DNA of 64,000 nucleotides from Sulfitobacter faviae. GTDB taxonomy: Bacteria; Pseudomonadota; Alphaproteobacteria; Rhodobacterales; Rhodobacteraceae. Location of the stretch: assembly GCF_029870955.1 (NCBI RefSeq), contig NZ_PGFQ01000001.1, positions 992,001-1,056,000 of the forward strand. Direction: 5' to 3'. Positions 1 through 10,474 of the stretch are shown piece by piece. The notes under the pieces were generated by a model, which worked only from the letters and a program-made list of their open reading frames with translations, made no database searches and was not told the origin of the DNA. The stretch's first letter is position 1, and each line of letters opens with the position of its first letter. A program made the translations under genes and the position numbers.

Positions 1-1440
1 TCGCAGCGGGTCGAAACGCTCCTTGCCGACGGCAAAGACCATGCTTTGCAGCGCCTCGGCATCCAGCCCGCCGTCCCAGACCTTGAGCCGGTCGCGCAGG
101 TCTTCCAGCGCCTCGCGCTCCAGCTCGGTGGGCGCGCGGAACACCTTCGTGGGCTTCACGAAGTCGTTGAAATAGCGCACCGCGTGGCCCGCCGCCGCAT
201 CCATGCCGGGGTTGGTCTCGGGCGTCGCCTCAGGCGCATAGCGCTGGATGAAGCCCCAAAGCTGCGACTTGTCCTCGGCGCTCGACACGGAGGCGAGGTT
301 CAAGAGCATCGAGAAGGGCACCACCATGTCCGACTTCGGCACATCGCCGCCGTGGATGTGCCAGACGGGGTTATTCAGCCGCGCCTTCACGTCCTGCGTC
401 TCATAGGCGCGCAGCTGCTGGTGGTATTCGTCGACCGCCTTGGGGATCACGTCGAAATACATGCGCTTGGCCGTCTTGGGCTTGAGGAACATGAAATACG
501 ACAGGCTCTCCGTGCTGGCATAGGTCAGCCACTGGTCGATTGAGATGCCGTTGCCGGAAGACTTGGAGATCTTCTGCCCGTTCTCGTCGAGGAACAGCTC
601 ATAGCTGAAATGCTCGGGCTTCTTGCCGCCGAGGATCTCGCAGATGCGGTCGTAGATCGCGGTGTTGGTGGCGTGTTCCTTGCCATACATCTCGAAATCC
701 ACGTCGAGCGCGGCCCAGCGGGCACCGAAATCGGGCTTCCACTGCAACTTCACATTGCCACCGGTGACCGGCAGGGTCATCTCGTTGCCGTCCTCGTCGT
801 CGAAGGTGATCGTGCCGTCCTTGGCGTTGACCTCCTTCATCGGCACATACATCACGCGCCCCGTTTCGGGGTGGATCGGCAGGAAGATCGAATAGGTCTG
901 CGCGCGCTCTTCGCGCAGGGACTTCAGCATCACCGCCATGATCTCGTCGTACTTCTCGCAGGCGCGCAGCAGCACCTCGTCGAACTGGCCCGAGCGGTAG
1001 AATTCGCGCGCGGAATAGAACTCGTACTCGAAGCCGAAGGTGTCGAGGAAGCGGCGCAGCATGGCGTTGTTGTGATGGCCAAAGCTCTCATGCGTGCCGA
1101 AAGGGTCCGGCACGGAGGTCAGCGGCTTGTGCATATGCTCGGCCAGCATCTCTTGCTGCGGCACGTTGCCCGGCACCTTGCGCATACCGTCGAGGTCGTC
1201 CGAGAAACACACCAGCTTGGTCGGGATGTCGCTGATCTCTTCAAAGGCGCGCTTGATCATCGTGGTGCGCAGCACTTCGCCGAAGGTGCCGATATGCGGC
1301 AAGCCCGAGGGGCCATAGCCCGTCTCGAACAGGACGTAACCCTTCTCCGGCGGCTTCTTGGCATAGCGTTTGAGCACCCGGCGCGCTTCTTCAAAGGGCC
1401 ATGCTTTGCTGCTGAGTGCCGCGTCTCGGGTCTCGGACAT
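1..1440 (-). CDS. lysK: Lysyl-tRNA synthetase, class I (3' end outside window)
   Basis: Charges tRNA-Lys with lysine in the cytoplasm. The 480 codons present are open without interruption. The class I signatures are visible: a HIGH-type motif PHIGTFGE near residue 49 and a KMSKS-type motif KISKSSGNG near residue 290. Class I LysRS is the archaeal-type enzyme also found in many alphaproteobacteria; the class II enzyme has neither motif. The family is usually about 520-530 residues, so roughly 40-50 C-terminal residues lie beyond the window edge. The start is the ATG at 1440 (MSETRDAAL). The gene is divergent from the TerB-like gene at 1563, so the 120-base gap should hold both promoters. Confidence 0.95.
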   Translation of the reverse strand, partial: MSETRDAALSSKAWPFEEARRVLKRYAKKPPEKGYVLFETGYGPSGLPHIGTFGEVLRTTMIKRAFEEISDIPTKLVCFSDDLDGMRKVPGNVPQQEMLAEHMHKPLTSVPDPFGTHESFGHHNNAMLRRFLDTFGFEYEFYSAREFYRSGQFDEVLLRACEKYDEIMAVMLKSLREERAQTYSIFLPIHPETGRVMYVPMKEVNAKDGTITFDDEDGNEMTLPVTGGNVKLQWKPDFGARWAALDVDFEMYGKEHATNTAIYDRICEILGGKKPEHFSYELFLDENGQKISKSSGNGISIDQWLTYASTESLSYFMFLKPKTAKRMYFDVIPKAVDEYHQQLRAYETQDVKARLNNPVWHIHGGDVPKSDMVVPFSMLLNLASVSSAEDKSQLWGFIQRYAPEATPETNPGMDAAAGHAVRYFNDFVKPTKVFRAPTELEREALEDLRDRLKVWDGGLDAEALQSMVFAVGKERFDPLR

Positions 1441-1562
1441 GTCAGATCATCCATCTTTTGGCGTCCCTGCGCCCAATGCGCACGGGGTCGCCCGTTCCTA
1501 TTGCTTCACTCCCTGAGGGTCAATATTCTGCACCGCAACATACCTGTGCAAAGGATACCGCG

Positions 1563-1985
1563 ATGCCCGACACATCTTCCCTCTCGCTCAGCGCCCAAGA
1601 CAGCCTTGTCGCGCTGATGATCGCGGTCTCGGCCTCGGATGAGGACATCCGCACCGCCGAACTGGTCAAAATCGAATCCGCGCTGAACCTGCTGCCGGTC
1701 TTCTCGGGCTATGACAATGATCGCGTCTCGACGATTGGCAAAACGGTTTTCGACCTGTTCGAACAGGAGGACGGATTGGATGCCCTCTTTGGCCTGATCC
1801 GCGAGGCCCTGCCGGAGCGTTTGCATGAAACGGCCTATGCGCTGGCCTGCGACGTGGCCGCCGCCGATGGCACGCTGGACGAGGCCGAGCTGCGCCTGCT
1901 CGAAGAAATCCGCTATGAGCTTAACATCGACCGGCTCCACGCCGCCGCGATCGAACGCGGCGCGCGGGCGCGGCACCTGACCTGA
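1563..1985 (+). CDS. TerB-like protein (tellurite resistance TerB fold)
   Basis: A 140-residue soluble acidic protein resembling the TerB/DjlA-N helical fold. Characteristic features are an N-terminal stretch with SASDEDIRTAE, then a second half with ALACDVAAADGTLDEAE, the typical duplicated acidic turn of this family that is thought to bind divalent metal. There is no signal peptide or membrane segment. I start at the ATG at 1563 because the upstream in-frame sequence overlaps the lysK promoter region and does not look like protein. It converges on the carboxypeptidase gene with a 7-base gap. The family name does not imply a proven role in tellurite resistance. Its function here is unknown. 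Confidence 0.8.
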   Translation: MPDTSSLSLSAQDSLVALMIAVSASDEDIRTAELVKIESALNLLPVFSGYDNDRVSTIGKTVFDLFEQEDGLDALFGLIREALPERLHETAYALACDVAAADGTLDEAELRLLEEIRYELNIDRLHAAAIERGARARHLT

Positions 1986-1992
1986 GCGCGGG

Positions 1993-3605
1993 TTAGGACT
2001 CTTCCAGCGCGACTTCCGGCTCGGCCCCGACCTCGGCTTCGGCATCAGGGTCGGGCGCCGCTGGCGTGTCGGGCGCGGCTTCGCCCTCCGGCTCGGGCTT
2101 CACGGCGACGTTATACAACAGGCCCCACCGCTCCAGCAGCCCGCGTTGCACACGTTTGGCCCGCGCGTTCCAAGCCCGCGCCCCCGGCGGACGCTCTCGC
2201 TCGGCCCGACTGATCTTGGCCCGTTCCTCGATATTCGCGGTCAGGATCGCAAAGGCCAGCACCCGGTCCTCGGGCGTGGTCAGGAACCCGGCCAGCGCCG
2301 AGACGAAGTTCAGCGTGCCGGTCTTCGCGTCGATCTCAATCGGGTTGTCGCGCTCAGGGCGGCCCCGATCATCGCGCAGATAGACCGGTTTCAAGATCGG
2401 CCGCAGCCCGGTGCCATGAATGCGCGCCAGCCCCCCGGCCATGTCATGCACGGTCATCTTGCTGTCGTCGCCAAGCCCCGAATGGTCAATCATCGCCGGG
2501 CTTTCCATGCCCAGTTCCTCAATCGCCCATTTGTTCATCTCGGCGGCAGAGGCCCGCAGGCTCGGCACCGTACCCAACCGTTTGGCGCTGGCAGCCATGC
2601 CGACCATCTCGGCGGTGAGGTTGGTGGAGTATTTCAGCATGTCCTTGAGGATCGGCCGCAGCTTGGTGCTGCGGTGGGTAACGAGGGTCTCGCCCTCTGG
2701 CAGCGTCTCGATCAGCTCTGCATCGCCCAGTTTGATGCCATGGCTGCGGGCGATGGTGGCAAATATGTCGCCTGCATAGACACCGGGCCGCCGGATCGGC
2801 AGCCAACGCGCCCCGCCCGAACCCAAGGCCCCTTTCGCAACCGTCCAGACATCGCGCTCAGGCCGGTTTTCGTAGGTATAGACCGGCCCGCTGCGGTCCA
2901 CGACTTCCATCGTGGCGACGCGCACGGCGGGGGCATAGCGCGCCGCGCGGCCCTCCATCGTCACGTCATAGCCGTCGCCACTGCGCTTCCACTCGAAATG
3001 CACGCGGTTGTAGTTCAGCGCGATGCCTGAGACGCCGGGGTTGTAGCCGACATGGTCAGGCTGTTCGGGGTCAATCGCAAAGGTCGCGGGCAGGGCGCCC
3101 TCATAGACCTTGAAACCGCCCTTCACGCCGATGATGCCCGCCTCTTTCAGGTCTTCGGCCATCTGCCCCAGATTGTCGCTGTCGAGGGTCGGATCCCCCC
3201 ACCGACGAGGATCAGATCGCCCTGCACCTCACCATCGACGACACCGCCGGTCGCCAAAAGGCGCGTCTCGAACACATGATCCGGCCCCAGTTGATCCAGC
3301 GCATAAAGCGCGGTGATCGCCTTGATGCTGCTGGCGGGCGGGATGCCATCGGTGGCGTTGGACGCCTCCAGCCAGATGCCGGTGTCGACATCGACCACGG
3401 CAAAGGCCACCGTGCCGGTGATCCCGCTGTCGGCGATGATCTCGGACACATTGGGAATGGCCTGTTTATACAGGTCGGCATCGCGCCCCACGGGGCGCAA
3501 CGAAGTGGTCGGCGGCTCGGCCCAAGCAGAGGCCGCCGCCAGTGCAGCGGCAGCCGTCCCAAGGAAAATGCGGCGTGTGAAACGTCGTGAAAAACTCTGG
3601 CTCAT
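1993..3605 (-). CDS. dacB: D-alanyl-D-alanine carboxypeptidase/endopeptidase, PBP4 type (frameshifted in this sequence)
   Basis: A periplasmic peptidase family S13 enzyme that trims or cleaves peptidoglycan cross-links. It has an N-terminal twin-arginine-like signal (RRFTRRIFLG then an Ala-rich segment). All three penicillin-binding motifs are present: SSIK (Ser92-Lys95), STN in YSTNLTAE, and KTG in DAKTGTLN. The reading frame breaks at the C-run 3195-3200. Adding one base restores GGGDPTLDSDNLGQMAEDL and joins the two halves, so I treat it as one gene with a probable sequencing error. The C-terminus is an acidic Pro/Ala/Glu-rich tail (about 30 residues) of no obvious function. The start ATG at 3605 is chosen because it begins the signal peptide. 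Confidence 0.88.
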
Positions 3606-3705
3606 GGGCTTGATATAAACCCCAAGCGGCGTTCGGCCACAACCGGTCTGACAAGGGTGGAGCTTTCGCGGTTGCACAAAACCGCCGACCTGCTAACCCA
3701 ACGTC

Positions 3706-4538
3706 ATGCAACGCGCTATTCCGATCATGTTCATCGCCATGTCACTGATCCCCGCAGGGGACAGCGCGGGTAAAATCCTGACCTCTGGCATGGGGGTTGC
3801 GCCGGTCTTCGTGGCATGGTCGCGCTTTGCCATCGGGGCGCTGATGGTGCTGCCGTTCCTGCCCCGTGGCACATGGGGCTGATGCGCGATTGGCGGCTCT
3901 GGCTGCGGGCCGGCACCTTGGCCTTGGGGATCACCTGCATTCAAACCGCGCTCAGGACCGAGGCGATTGCCAATGTCTTTGCCGCCTTCTTTATCGGGCC
4001 GATGATCAGCTACCTGCTGGCCGCGATCTTTCTGCGCGAGCGCATCAGCCTGCTGCGCAGCGCGTTGATCCTCATGGGTTTTTGCGGCGTGCTGCTGGTG
4101 GTGCGCCCGGGGCTGGGCGGTGGCACGGGCGGGCCGGGGCTCCTTTTTGCCGTGGCCGCGGGGCTGTTCTACGGCGTCTTTCTCACCATGTCGCGCTGGC
4201 TGTCTGACCTCGCCCCGCCCCTTGCGCTGACTTTCACCCAACTGGCGATGAGCGCGGTGATGCTGCTGCCTTTGGGGTTGATGAACCTGCCCGAAGCCAC
4301 CCTGCCCGTCGCGGGGCTGGCCACCGCGAGCGCGCTGTTTTCGATGCTGGGCAATCTGCTGCTGCTCTATGCCTACCGCCGGGCGCCTGCCACGCGGCTG
4401 GCGCCGTTGGTCTATTTCCAACTGATCGCGGCGGTGCTGCTGGGGTTGTTTCTGTTCAGCACCCTGCCCGATGCGCTGACTTGGGCGGGGCTTGCGGTGA
4501 TCATCACCGCGGGCATCACCTCGGCCCGGCTACGCTGA
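3706..4538 (+). CDS. EamA/DMT-family transporter (frameshifted in this sequence)
   Basis: An inner-membrane drug/metabolite transporter with about ten hydrophobic segments in two EamA repeats. It probably exports a small metabolite; the substrate cannot be inferred. The frame opened by the ATG at 3706 (MQRAIPIMF) stops soon after PRGTWG. Adding one base in the G-run 3875-3878 continues it into [15 protein letters not shown] and on to the C-terminus at 4538. The restored length of about 278 residues fits a family normally near 290. The 3' end overlaps the convergent nadD gene by 9 bases. The break matches the homopolymer pattern seen throughout the window. Confidence 0.82.
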
Positions 4539-5123
4539 GCGCCAGCCCCCCGCCGCGCGCAATGCGGTGGAAGAGACATCGACCATCGGCACATTCACGA
4601 AACACCAAGCCGGCGCCGTGGCCCGGCCCAGCAACTGGCTGTTTCGTCCTGCAATCCGGTAGGGCGCATAAAGCGCCGCCGCCCGGCTCATCCGGGCCGA
4701 GATGCGCTGCCCGGGCCGCGCCAGCACGCCCACCGGCACCGTCTCCATGATCTGCCGCCAGTCTTGCCAGAGGTGGAACTGCGCAAGGTTATCGGCCCCC
4801 ATCAGCCAGACGAACCGCACCCCGGGATAGTGCCGCCGCAGCGCCGCCAGCGTCTGTGCGGTGTAGCGCGTGCCAAGCTGCGCCTCGATATCCGTGATCT
4901 CGACCTTGGGGTGATCCATCACCACCCGCGCCCGCGCCATGCGCTGCGCCATGGGCGCCGGGCCATGCTCTTTCAACGGGTTGCCGGGGCTCAGCAGCCA
5001 CCAGACCCGATCCAGCCCAAAGCGTTTCAAGGCCTCGCGGGTGATATGCGCATGCCCCTCATGCGCCGGGTCAAAGGACCCGCCCAACAGGCCGACGACC
5101 TGCCCTTTGGTGGCGAATGGCAT
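4530..5123 (-). CDS. nadD: Nicotinate-nucleotide adenylyltransferase
   Basis: Converts nicotinate mononucleotide and ATP to deamido-NAD, the penultimate step of NAD synthesis. The 197-residue protein has the nucleotidyltransferase motif [11 protein letters not shown] near the N-terminus and the family's C-terminal signature DVSSTALRA (the ISST-x-R element that binds ATP). The frame is open a further 24 codons upstream. That extension lies over a terminator-like stem at 5142-5166 and is not conserved-looking, so I prefer the ATG at 5123 ([10 protein letters not shown]). It lies downstream of the symporter gene on the same strand and converges on the EamA gene. Confidence 0.93.
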   Translation of the reverse strand: MPFATKGQVVGLLGGSFDPAHEGHAHITREALKRFGLDRVWWLLSPGNPLKEHGPAPMAQRMARARVVMDHPKVEITDIEAQLGTRYTAQTLAALRRHYPGVRFVWLMGADNLAQFHLWQDWRQIMETVPVGVLARPGQRISARMSRAAALYAPYRIAGRNSQLLGRATAPAWCFVNVPMVDVSSTALRAAGGWRSA

Positions 5124-5141
5124 GGTATTGCGCAAGAAAAT

Positions 5142-5166
5142 GGCCCCCGATCCGAAATCAGGGGCC
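5142..5166 (-). terminator. Terminator-like stem between symporter and nadD
   Basis: On the minus strand, GGCCCC and GGGGCC (5161-5166 and 5142-5147) can pair across a 13-base loop and are followed by ATTTTCTT. It sits after the symporter stop codon and before the nadD start. The U-tract is imperfect. Confidence 0.45.
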
Positions 5167-5205
5167 AAAGGAGGGGCATTGCAGCCCTTTGTCAATGCGA
5201 AGCCC

Positions 5206-6752
5206 TTACTTGTGCTTCACGATCTCGCCCGAGCGCAGCCGCGCGACATAGCTGTTCAGCTCCCGCTTCACGATCGGCATCAGGAAGTAGAGCGCGATGA
5301 TGTTCACGATCGCCATGGAGAAGAGCATCGCATCGCTGAAGTCGATCACCGGCCCAAGGCTCGCCGCCGCGCCGATCACGATGAAGAGGCAGAAGATCAC
5401 CTTAAAGGTCAGCTCCTTCGCCGCCCCCTCGCCAAAGAGATAGGTCCATGCCTTGAGCCCGTAGTAGGACCAGCTGATCATGGTCGAGAAGGCAAAGAGC
5501 ACCACCGCCACCATCAAGAGCACCGGGAACCACGAGAAGGCCCGCGCATAGGCCGCCGAGGTCAGTGCCACGCCACTCACGTCGCCCTCAGTCGCGATCC
5601 GGCCCGCCTCGGCGTTCCAGATGTAGAGACCGGTTTCCGGGTCTTGGTTGAGCACGCCGCTGATCACGATGACTAGTGCGGTCATGGTGCAGATCACCAC
5701 CGTGTCGATGAAGGGCTCCAAAAGGGCCACGTAACCTTCGGTCACCGGCTCCTTGGTGCGCACCGCCGAGTGGGCGATGGCCGCCGAACCGATGCCCGCC
5801 TCGTTGGAAAACGCCGCGCGGCGGAAACCCTGGATCAGCGCGCCGGTAAAGCCGCCGACCACGCCAAGGCCGGTGAAGGCGCCCATGAAGATCTGCCCGA
5901 AGGCCCAGCCGATCATATCCCAGTTGATAATCAGGATCAGGATCGAGACCAGCACATAGAAGATGCCCATGAAAGGCACGATCTTTTCAGTCACCCGCGC
6001 GATGGATTTCAGACCGCCCGCGATCACCGCAAAGGTCACGCCCGCAAGGACCACCCCGGTGATCCAGCCCGGATAGTCCCCCAAGACACCCGCAAGCTGG
6101 GCATGGGCTTGGTTGGCTTGGAACATATTGCCGCCGCCAAGCGCGCCGAGGATGGTGAAGATCGAGAACAGCACCGCCATGAAGCCCCCCAGCGGCAGGC
6201 CCCGCTCGGAGAAGCCTTTGACGATGTAATACATCGGCCCGCCCGAGACATGGCCGTCGGGAATTCATTGCGGTACTTCACACCAAGCGTACATTCGGTG
6301 AACTTGGTCGCCATGCCGAACAGACCCGCGATCACCATCCAGAAGGTCGCCCCCGGACCGCCGATGCTGACCGCCACCGCGACGCCCGCGATATTGCCCA
6401 GACCCACGGTGCCCGACAGCGCCGTCGCCAGCGCCTGAAAGTGGCTCACCTCGCCCGCGTCGTCGGGATCGGAGTAATCCCCCTTCACAAGCTGGATCGA
6501 ATGCCAGAACCCTTTGAGCTGGATGGCCCCAAAATAGACGGTGAAGACCACGGCCCCTACGACGAGCCACAGCGCGATCCAAGAGAAATTCGTCCCCGGC
6601 AGCGGGGCAAAGATGAATGACACATACCAGCCGGTGTAATCGGCAAAGATCTGGTTGATACGTTGGTCGATGCCCGCAGCCTCTTGCGCGGCGGCAAGGC
6701 CCGGCAGCAATGACGCAAAGGCCGCCATCGCAAAGGTCAGTAACTTGTACAT
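5206..6752 (-). CDS. Alanine/glycine:cation symporter, AGCS family (frameshifted in this sequence)
   Basis: An inner-membrane sodium-coupled importer of alanine or glycine (515 residues once repaired). The N-terminus looks like a signal/first hydrophobic segment ending in [13 protein letters not shown] hallmarks follow: [27 protein letters not shown], and a row of later hydrophobic helices including [19 protein letters not shown]. The frame breaks at GGG 6259-6261. One added base restores [18 protein letters not shown], and GGPMYYI is typical of the family. It lies 11 bases behind uspA on the same strand, so the two are probably co-transcribed. Confidence 0.88.
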
Positions 6753-6763
6753 GGCGTTTCCTT

Positions 6764-7201
6764 TCAGGGAATGATCGTGACCGGCACGCTGGAGCCCGCG
6801 ACCAACCGGCCCGTCACTCCACCAAAGAGCCGCTTGAGGCCCCGCTCACCAACCCGCCCGACGACGATCTGAACCGCGCCGCGCTTCTTGGCCACCGCTT
6901 CGAGGATATCGGCCACGTCGCCATGCCGCACGAGTCCCTCGACCTCGACACCGGCGGCCTTTGCCTCGGCCACGGCAGGGTCGAGCACCACGTCATGGGC
7001 GCGCTGCAACTCCTGTTCGCGCCGCTTGTGGCGCTGCTCGTTCTCTTCCTTGGTCTGAAAGGTGAAAGGCGACCATTCGATCACAAAGCAAACGGTGATC
7101 GAACAATCCCCGATCTGTTTGGCCTGTGACTGGGCAAACGCCAAGGCTCGCGCGCCGGCCTCCGACCCGTCCAGACCCACAACGATGGTGGATTTTGTCA
7201 T
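6764..7201 (-). CDS. Universal stress protein, UspA family
   Basis: A 145-residue cytoplasmic single-domain Usp protein. It starts with the family's TIVVGLDGSEAGARAL strand-helix unit, whose Asp contacts nucleotide. It ends with the ATP-binding loop IVVGRVGERGLKRLFGGVTGRLV, a G-2x-G-9x-G type pattern, followed by SVPVTIIP. ATP binding is therefore likely. I use the ATG at 7201; an upstream in-frame ATG (7237) adds 12 residues without family similarity. Together with the symporter it forms a likely two-gene operon. Usp proteins next to transporters often modulate them, but here that is only inference. Confidence 0.88.
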   Translation of the reverse strand: MTKSTIVVGLDGSEAGARALAFAQSQAKQIGDCSITVCFVIEWSPFTFQTKEENEQRHKRREQELQRAHDVVLDPAVAEAKAAGVEVEGLVRHGDVADILEAVAKKRGAVQIVVGRVGERGLKRLFGGVTGRLVAGSSVPVTIIP

Positions 7202-7554
7202 GAGTATTTCCCTGTTGTTGCGCTGAAACCGGCGCACCGCGAACGGCGAGAACCGCCTTCAACCTCCCTACTCTGCGGTAGGCGGTTTTTACCGTCCAAC
7301 CGCAGATTGAATAAATTCTAGCGCGAAAACGGCAGAAAAGTCGACCGGATTTCACCGATCGACTACGCGGATCGCCTGCCAAACCCTTGCAAAACCATCC
7401 AATAGCCTGCCCAGCCATGCCGCCTGCGCGCGCCACGGGCGCGCCACGCAAACCGCCGCCAGGCAAGGTGCCTGCGCGGTACAGAGTGTTTGATATTGCC
7501 CCGCCCGGGCGATATTGGACTGCAAACCCCAAAACGCGTTGCAAGGATTCTCCA
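7202..7554. other. Intergenic region uspA/ettA with an extended inverted repeat
   Basis: A 353-base divergent gap carrying both promoters. The one structured element is an inverted repeat at 7272-7306: TCTGCGGT and ACCGCAGA flank an inner GGCGGT/ACCGTC pair around TTTT. It lies about 70 bases before the uspA start and could be an operator or an RNA hairpin in the uspA leader. I see no credible small gene. Confidence 0.4.
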
Positions 7555-9209
7555 ATGGCCGCCTATCAATACGTCTATCACATGTCCGGCGTCTCCAAGA
7601 CCTATCCCGGGGCAAGAAGACATTCGAAAACATCCACCTGAACTTCCTCCCCGGCGTGAAGATCGGTGTCGTCGGCGTCAACGGCGCGGGTAAATCCACC
7701 CTGCTCAAGATCATGGCCGGGCTCGACAAGGATTTCTCGGGCGAGGCATGGGCCGCCGAGGGCGCCAAGGTCGGCTACCTCCCGCAGGAGCCGAAGCTCG
7801 ACCCCGAAAAAACCGTCCGCGAAAACGTGATGGAGGGCGTGGCCGAGAAGAAGGCCATCCTCGACCGTTACAACGAATTGGCGATGAACTACTCAGATGA
7901 GACCGCCGAGGAGATGGCCAAGCTGCAAGACGACATCGACGCGCAGAACCTCTGGGACCTCGACAGCCAGATCGACGTCTCGATGGAAGCGCTGCGCTGC
8001 CCGCCAGACGACGCGATGCCGGAAAACCTCTCGGGCGGTGAGGCGCGCCGCGTGGCGCTCTGCAAGCTGCTTCTCGAAGCGCCCGACATGCTGCTGCTCG
8101 ATGAACCGACCAACCACCTCGACGCCGAGACCATCGCTTGGCTGCAGCAGCACCTGATCGACTATAAGGGCACCATCCTCTGCGTGACCCACGACCGCTA
8201 CTTCCTCGACGACATCACCGGCTGGATCCTCGAACTCGACCGCGGCCGCGGCATTCCTTACGAGGGCAACTACTCCGACTGGCTGGAGCAGAAGGCCAAG
8301 CGGCTGGCCCAGGAAGCCCGCGAAGACAAGTCCAAGCAGAAGACGCTGGAGCGCGAACTCGAATGGATGCGTCAGGGTGCCAAGGCGCGCCAGGCGAAAT
8401 CCAAGGCCCGTATCGCGGCCTATAACGAGATGGCAGAACAGTCCGAGCGCGAAAAGCTTTCCCGCGCCCAGATCGTCATCCCTAACGGTCCGCGCCTCGG
8501 TAACAAGGTGATCGAGGTCGAGGGCCTGAAGAAGCACATGGGCGATAAGCAGTTGATCGACGGGCTCGACTTCTCGCTGCCGCCGGGTGGCATCGTTGGT
8601 GTGATCGGCCCCAACGGCGCGGGTAAATCCACGCTCTTCAAGATGCTGACCGGGCACGAGAAACCCGACGAGGGCAGCATCGAATACGGCGACACGGTTG
8701 AGTTGTCCTACGTCGACCAGAGCCGGGACGACCTGAACCCCGAAGACACTGTCTGGCAGGCGATCTCCGGCGGGGCGGAGCTGATCAAGCTCGGCGATGC
8801 CGAGGTGAACTCCCGCGCCTATTGCTCGTCCTTCAACTTCAAGGGCGGCGACCAGCAAAAGAAAGTGGGCTTGTTGTCGGGCGGTGAGCGCAACCGCGTG
8901 CATATGGCGCGGCTGCTGAAAGAGGGCGGCAACGTGCTGCTCTTGGACGAACCGACCAACGACCTGGACGTGGAGACGCTGCGGGCGCTCGAAGACGCGT
9001 TGGTGGATTTCGCGGGCTGCGCCGTGGTCATCTCGCACGACCGTTTCTTCCTCGACCGGATTTGTACTCATATTCTGGCGTTTGAGGGCGAAGCGCATGT
9101 GGAATGGTTCGAAGGCAACTTCGAGGACTACGAAGAAGACAAGAAGCGCCGTCTGGGTGCCGATGCGCTGGAGCCGAAGCGCCTGAAGCACAAGAAGTTC
9201 GCGCGGTAA
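7555..9209 (+). CDS. ettA: Energy-dependent translational throttle protein EttA, ABC-F family (frameshifted in this sequence)
   Basis: A cytosolic ABC-F ATPase that binds the ribosomal E site and gates elongation according to ADP/ATP ratio. The repaired length is 551 residues, close to the usual 555. There are two ATPase domains: Walker A motifs GVNGAGKST and GPNGAGKST, signatures LSGGEARR and LSGGERNR, and Walker B regions [11 protein letters not shown] and [11 protein letters not shown]. Between the domains is the charged helical linker rich in Lys/Glu/Arg. There is no membrane segment. The ATG at 7555 gives [19 protein letters not shown]; one base missing from the G-run 7609-7612 restores [13 protein letters not shown] strong terminator follows. 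Confidence 0.95.
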
Positions 9210-9232
9210 GGATTGCGACTTAGCAATTTGGA

Positions 9233-9260
9233 GGGCGTCGGATTTCCGGCGCCCTTTTTT
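9233..9260 (+). terminator. Rho-independent terminator of ettA
   Basis: GGGCGTCGG (9233-9241) pairs with CCGGCGCCC (9246-9254) with one G-U pair, across a 4-base loop, followed by six T. It lies 24 bases after the ettA stop. Confidence 0.88.
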
Positions 9261-9300
9261 CTTTGCGCGACGCCGCAACAGCCCCGCCCGGTGGCACGCC

Positions 9301-9432
9301 GGGCATCGCCCTCCCTCCCCCCGGAGGGCGATTTAGCGACGCTACAACAGCTTGCCAGACCTCCACATCTTGCAGCGCCCTGCCAAACAGCGCGGTAGCG
9401 GATCGCCCCCCAGGGAGGGCGATGCCCTTACG
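9301..9432. repeat. REP-like inverted pair (copy 1) between convergent genes
   Basis: Two related palindromic units lie head to head. Unit 1 (9301-9340) carries GGGCATCGCCC and the hairpin TCGCCCTCC/GGAGGGCGA, followed by TTTAGCGAC. Unit 2 (9397-9432) is the same head inverted: TCGCCC/GGGCGA, then GATGCCC. They flank about 60 bases of unremarkable sequence. Related units occur at 11796-11920 and 40849-41011, each time between the 3' ends of converging genes. Confidence 0.7.
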
Positions 9433-9445
9433 CTTACCTTTAACG

Positions 9446-9472
9446 CAAAAACCCGCCCGCAATGCGGACGGG
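9446..9472 (-). terminator. Rho-independent terminator of the response regulator gene
   Basis: On the minus strand ACCCGTCCGC and GCGGGCGGGT pair around a short loop and run into TTTTTGCG. It lies about 25 bases after the gene's stop codon. Confidence 0.85.
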
Positions 9473-9497
9473 TCTATCCCCTCAAAGGCTCCAGCCC

Positions 9498-10474
9498 TCA
9501 GCGTTCGTCGTCGATCGCCGTTTCCAGCTGGGCAAAGAGGTTATCCTCATCATGCCGCACCAGACCGTGCAGTGGATCCCAGCTTTGCAGATATTCGCGC
9601 AGCTTATTGCTTGCCGACAGACCCGACCAAAGGCGCTGTTCGGTCACCGAATGCACCTGCAAGGACGGGCCAGCCCGCCGTTCATGCCCTTGCCGTCCCA
9701 GTTCTTCTCCAGATGCTCGCGCATCCGTTCGGCCATAGAGGCCGTGTTCAACCGTGCGCGGCTCATCACCACGCCGATGAAACGCCCGCTGCCCGCATAG
9801 GCCAGATGAAAACGCATGCCCTCCAGCGAATGCACCGAAGCGCGGGCCACCTGCTCCATCTGGCGGCGGAAGGCCGGCGCCTTGACCGCGCGATAGATGC
9901 CGCGCGCCCCCTCGACCGAGATCGAAAACAGGCTCATCGAGAAACAGCCGCTTGGCAGGCGCAGCAGGTAATTCTCAAGCGCGGAGACGTTGCTACAGGC
10001 CGAGACATCGAGATCGAAATCCTCGTCAAAGCGGATCTGCATCATCTGCGTCAACTCGGCCAGCGTATGCTGCGCCTCGCGCTCGCGCAGCAGAGACGCG
10101 TTGAGCATGCTGGCGGCATTGATCCGCGCGCTGAGTTCGACACCATCCAACGGTTTACAAAGGAAATCCGTGGCACCCGCGTCAAAGGCCCGCTGCATCA
10201 TCGCAGGCTCTTTGCTGGCGGTGATCATGATGATCGGCACGGCGCGGTAAAAGGGCACATCGCGGATCATCTCGCACAGGCTGATCCCGTTGATGCCCGG
10301 CATCATGATATCAAGCAGGAAGGAATCGAAGGGCCGGTTCGACTCCTGCATGATCTCCAGCGCTTCTTCCGAGCTTTCGCAGCAAGTCAGCTCGTAATTG
10401 TCATTCTCGGTCAGGCAACCTGTGAGCAGATCAAGGATGACCGGGTCATCGTCTACGGCAAGGATACGCATCAT
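9498..10474 (-). CDS. Response regulator with REC domain and an unusual C-terminal domain (frameshifted in this sequence)
   Basis: Residues 1-120 form a complete receiver domain: acidic pocket AVDDDPV, phospho-acceptor Asp in FLLDIMMPG, Thr in MITASKE and Lys in FLCKPLDG. A coiled linker (LLREREAQHTLAEL) follows. The C-terminal domain has the spacing of a strongly degraded GGDEF fold: SISVEGARGIYRAV, then LAYAGSGRFIGVV where a cyclase has RYGGDEF. It should not make c-di-GMP. The frame breaks near 9663-9669. One added base restores the end of the protein as QVHSVTEQRLWSGLSAS...LETAIDDER with its stop at 9498. There is no histidine kinase next to it, so its partner is unknown. Two ATGs are adjacent at 10474 and 10471. 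Confidence 0.8.

Noticed and set aside
1563..1985. Tellurite resistance determinant
   Set aside because: Only a lone TerB-like domain is present, with no other ter genes. The name reflects the fold and not a demonstrated phenotype.
7893..9278. A 461-codon open frame antisense to ettA, and similar long frames opposite the permeases, gcvP, gcvT and the M3 peptidase
   Set aside because: High GC with strong third-position bias keeps opposite frames open. These translations have no recognisable motifs, and the sense strands carry complete known proteins.
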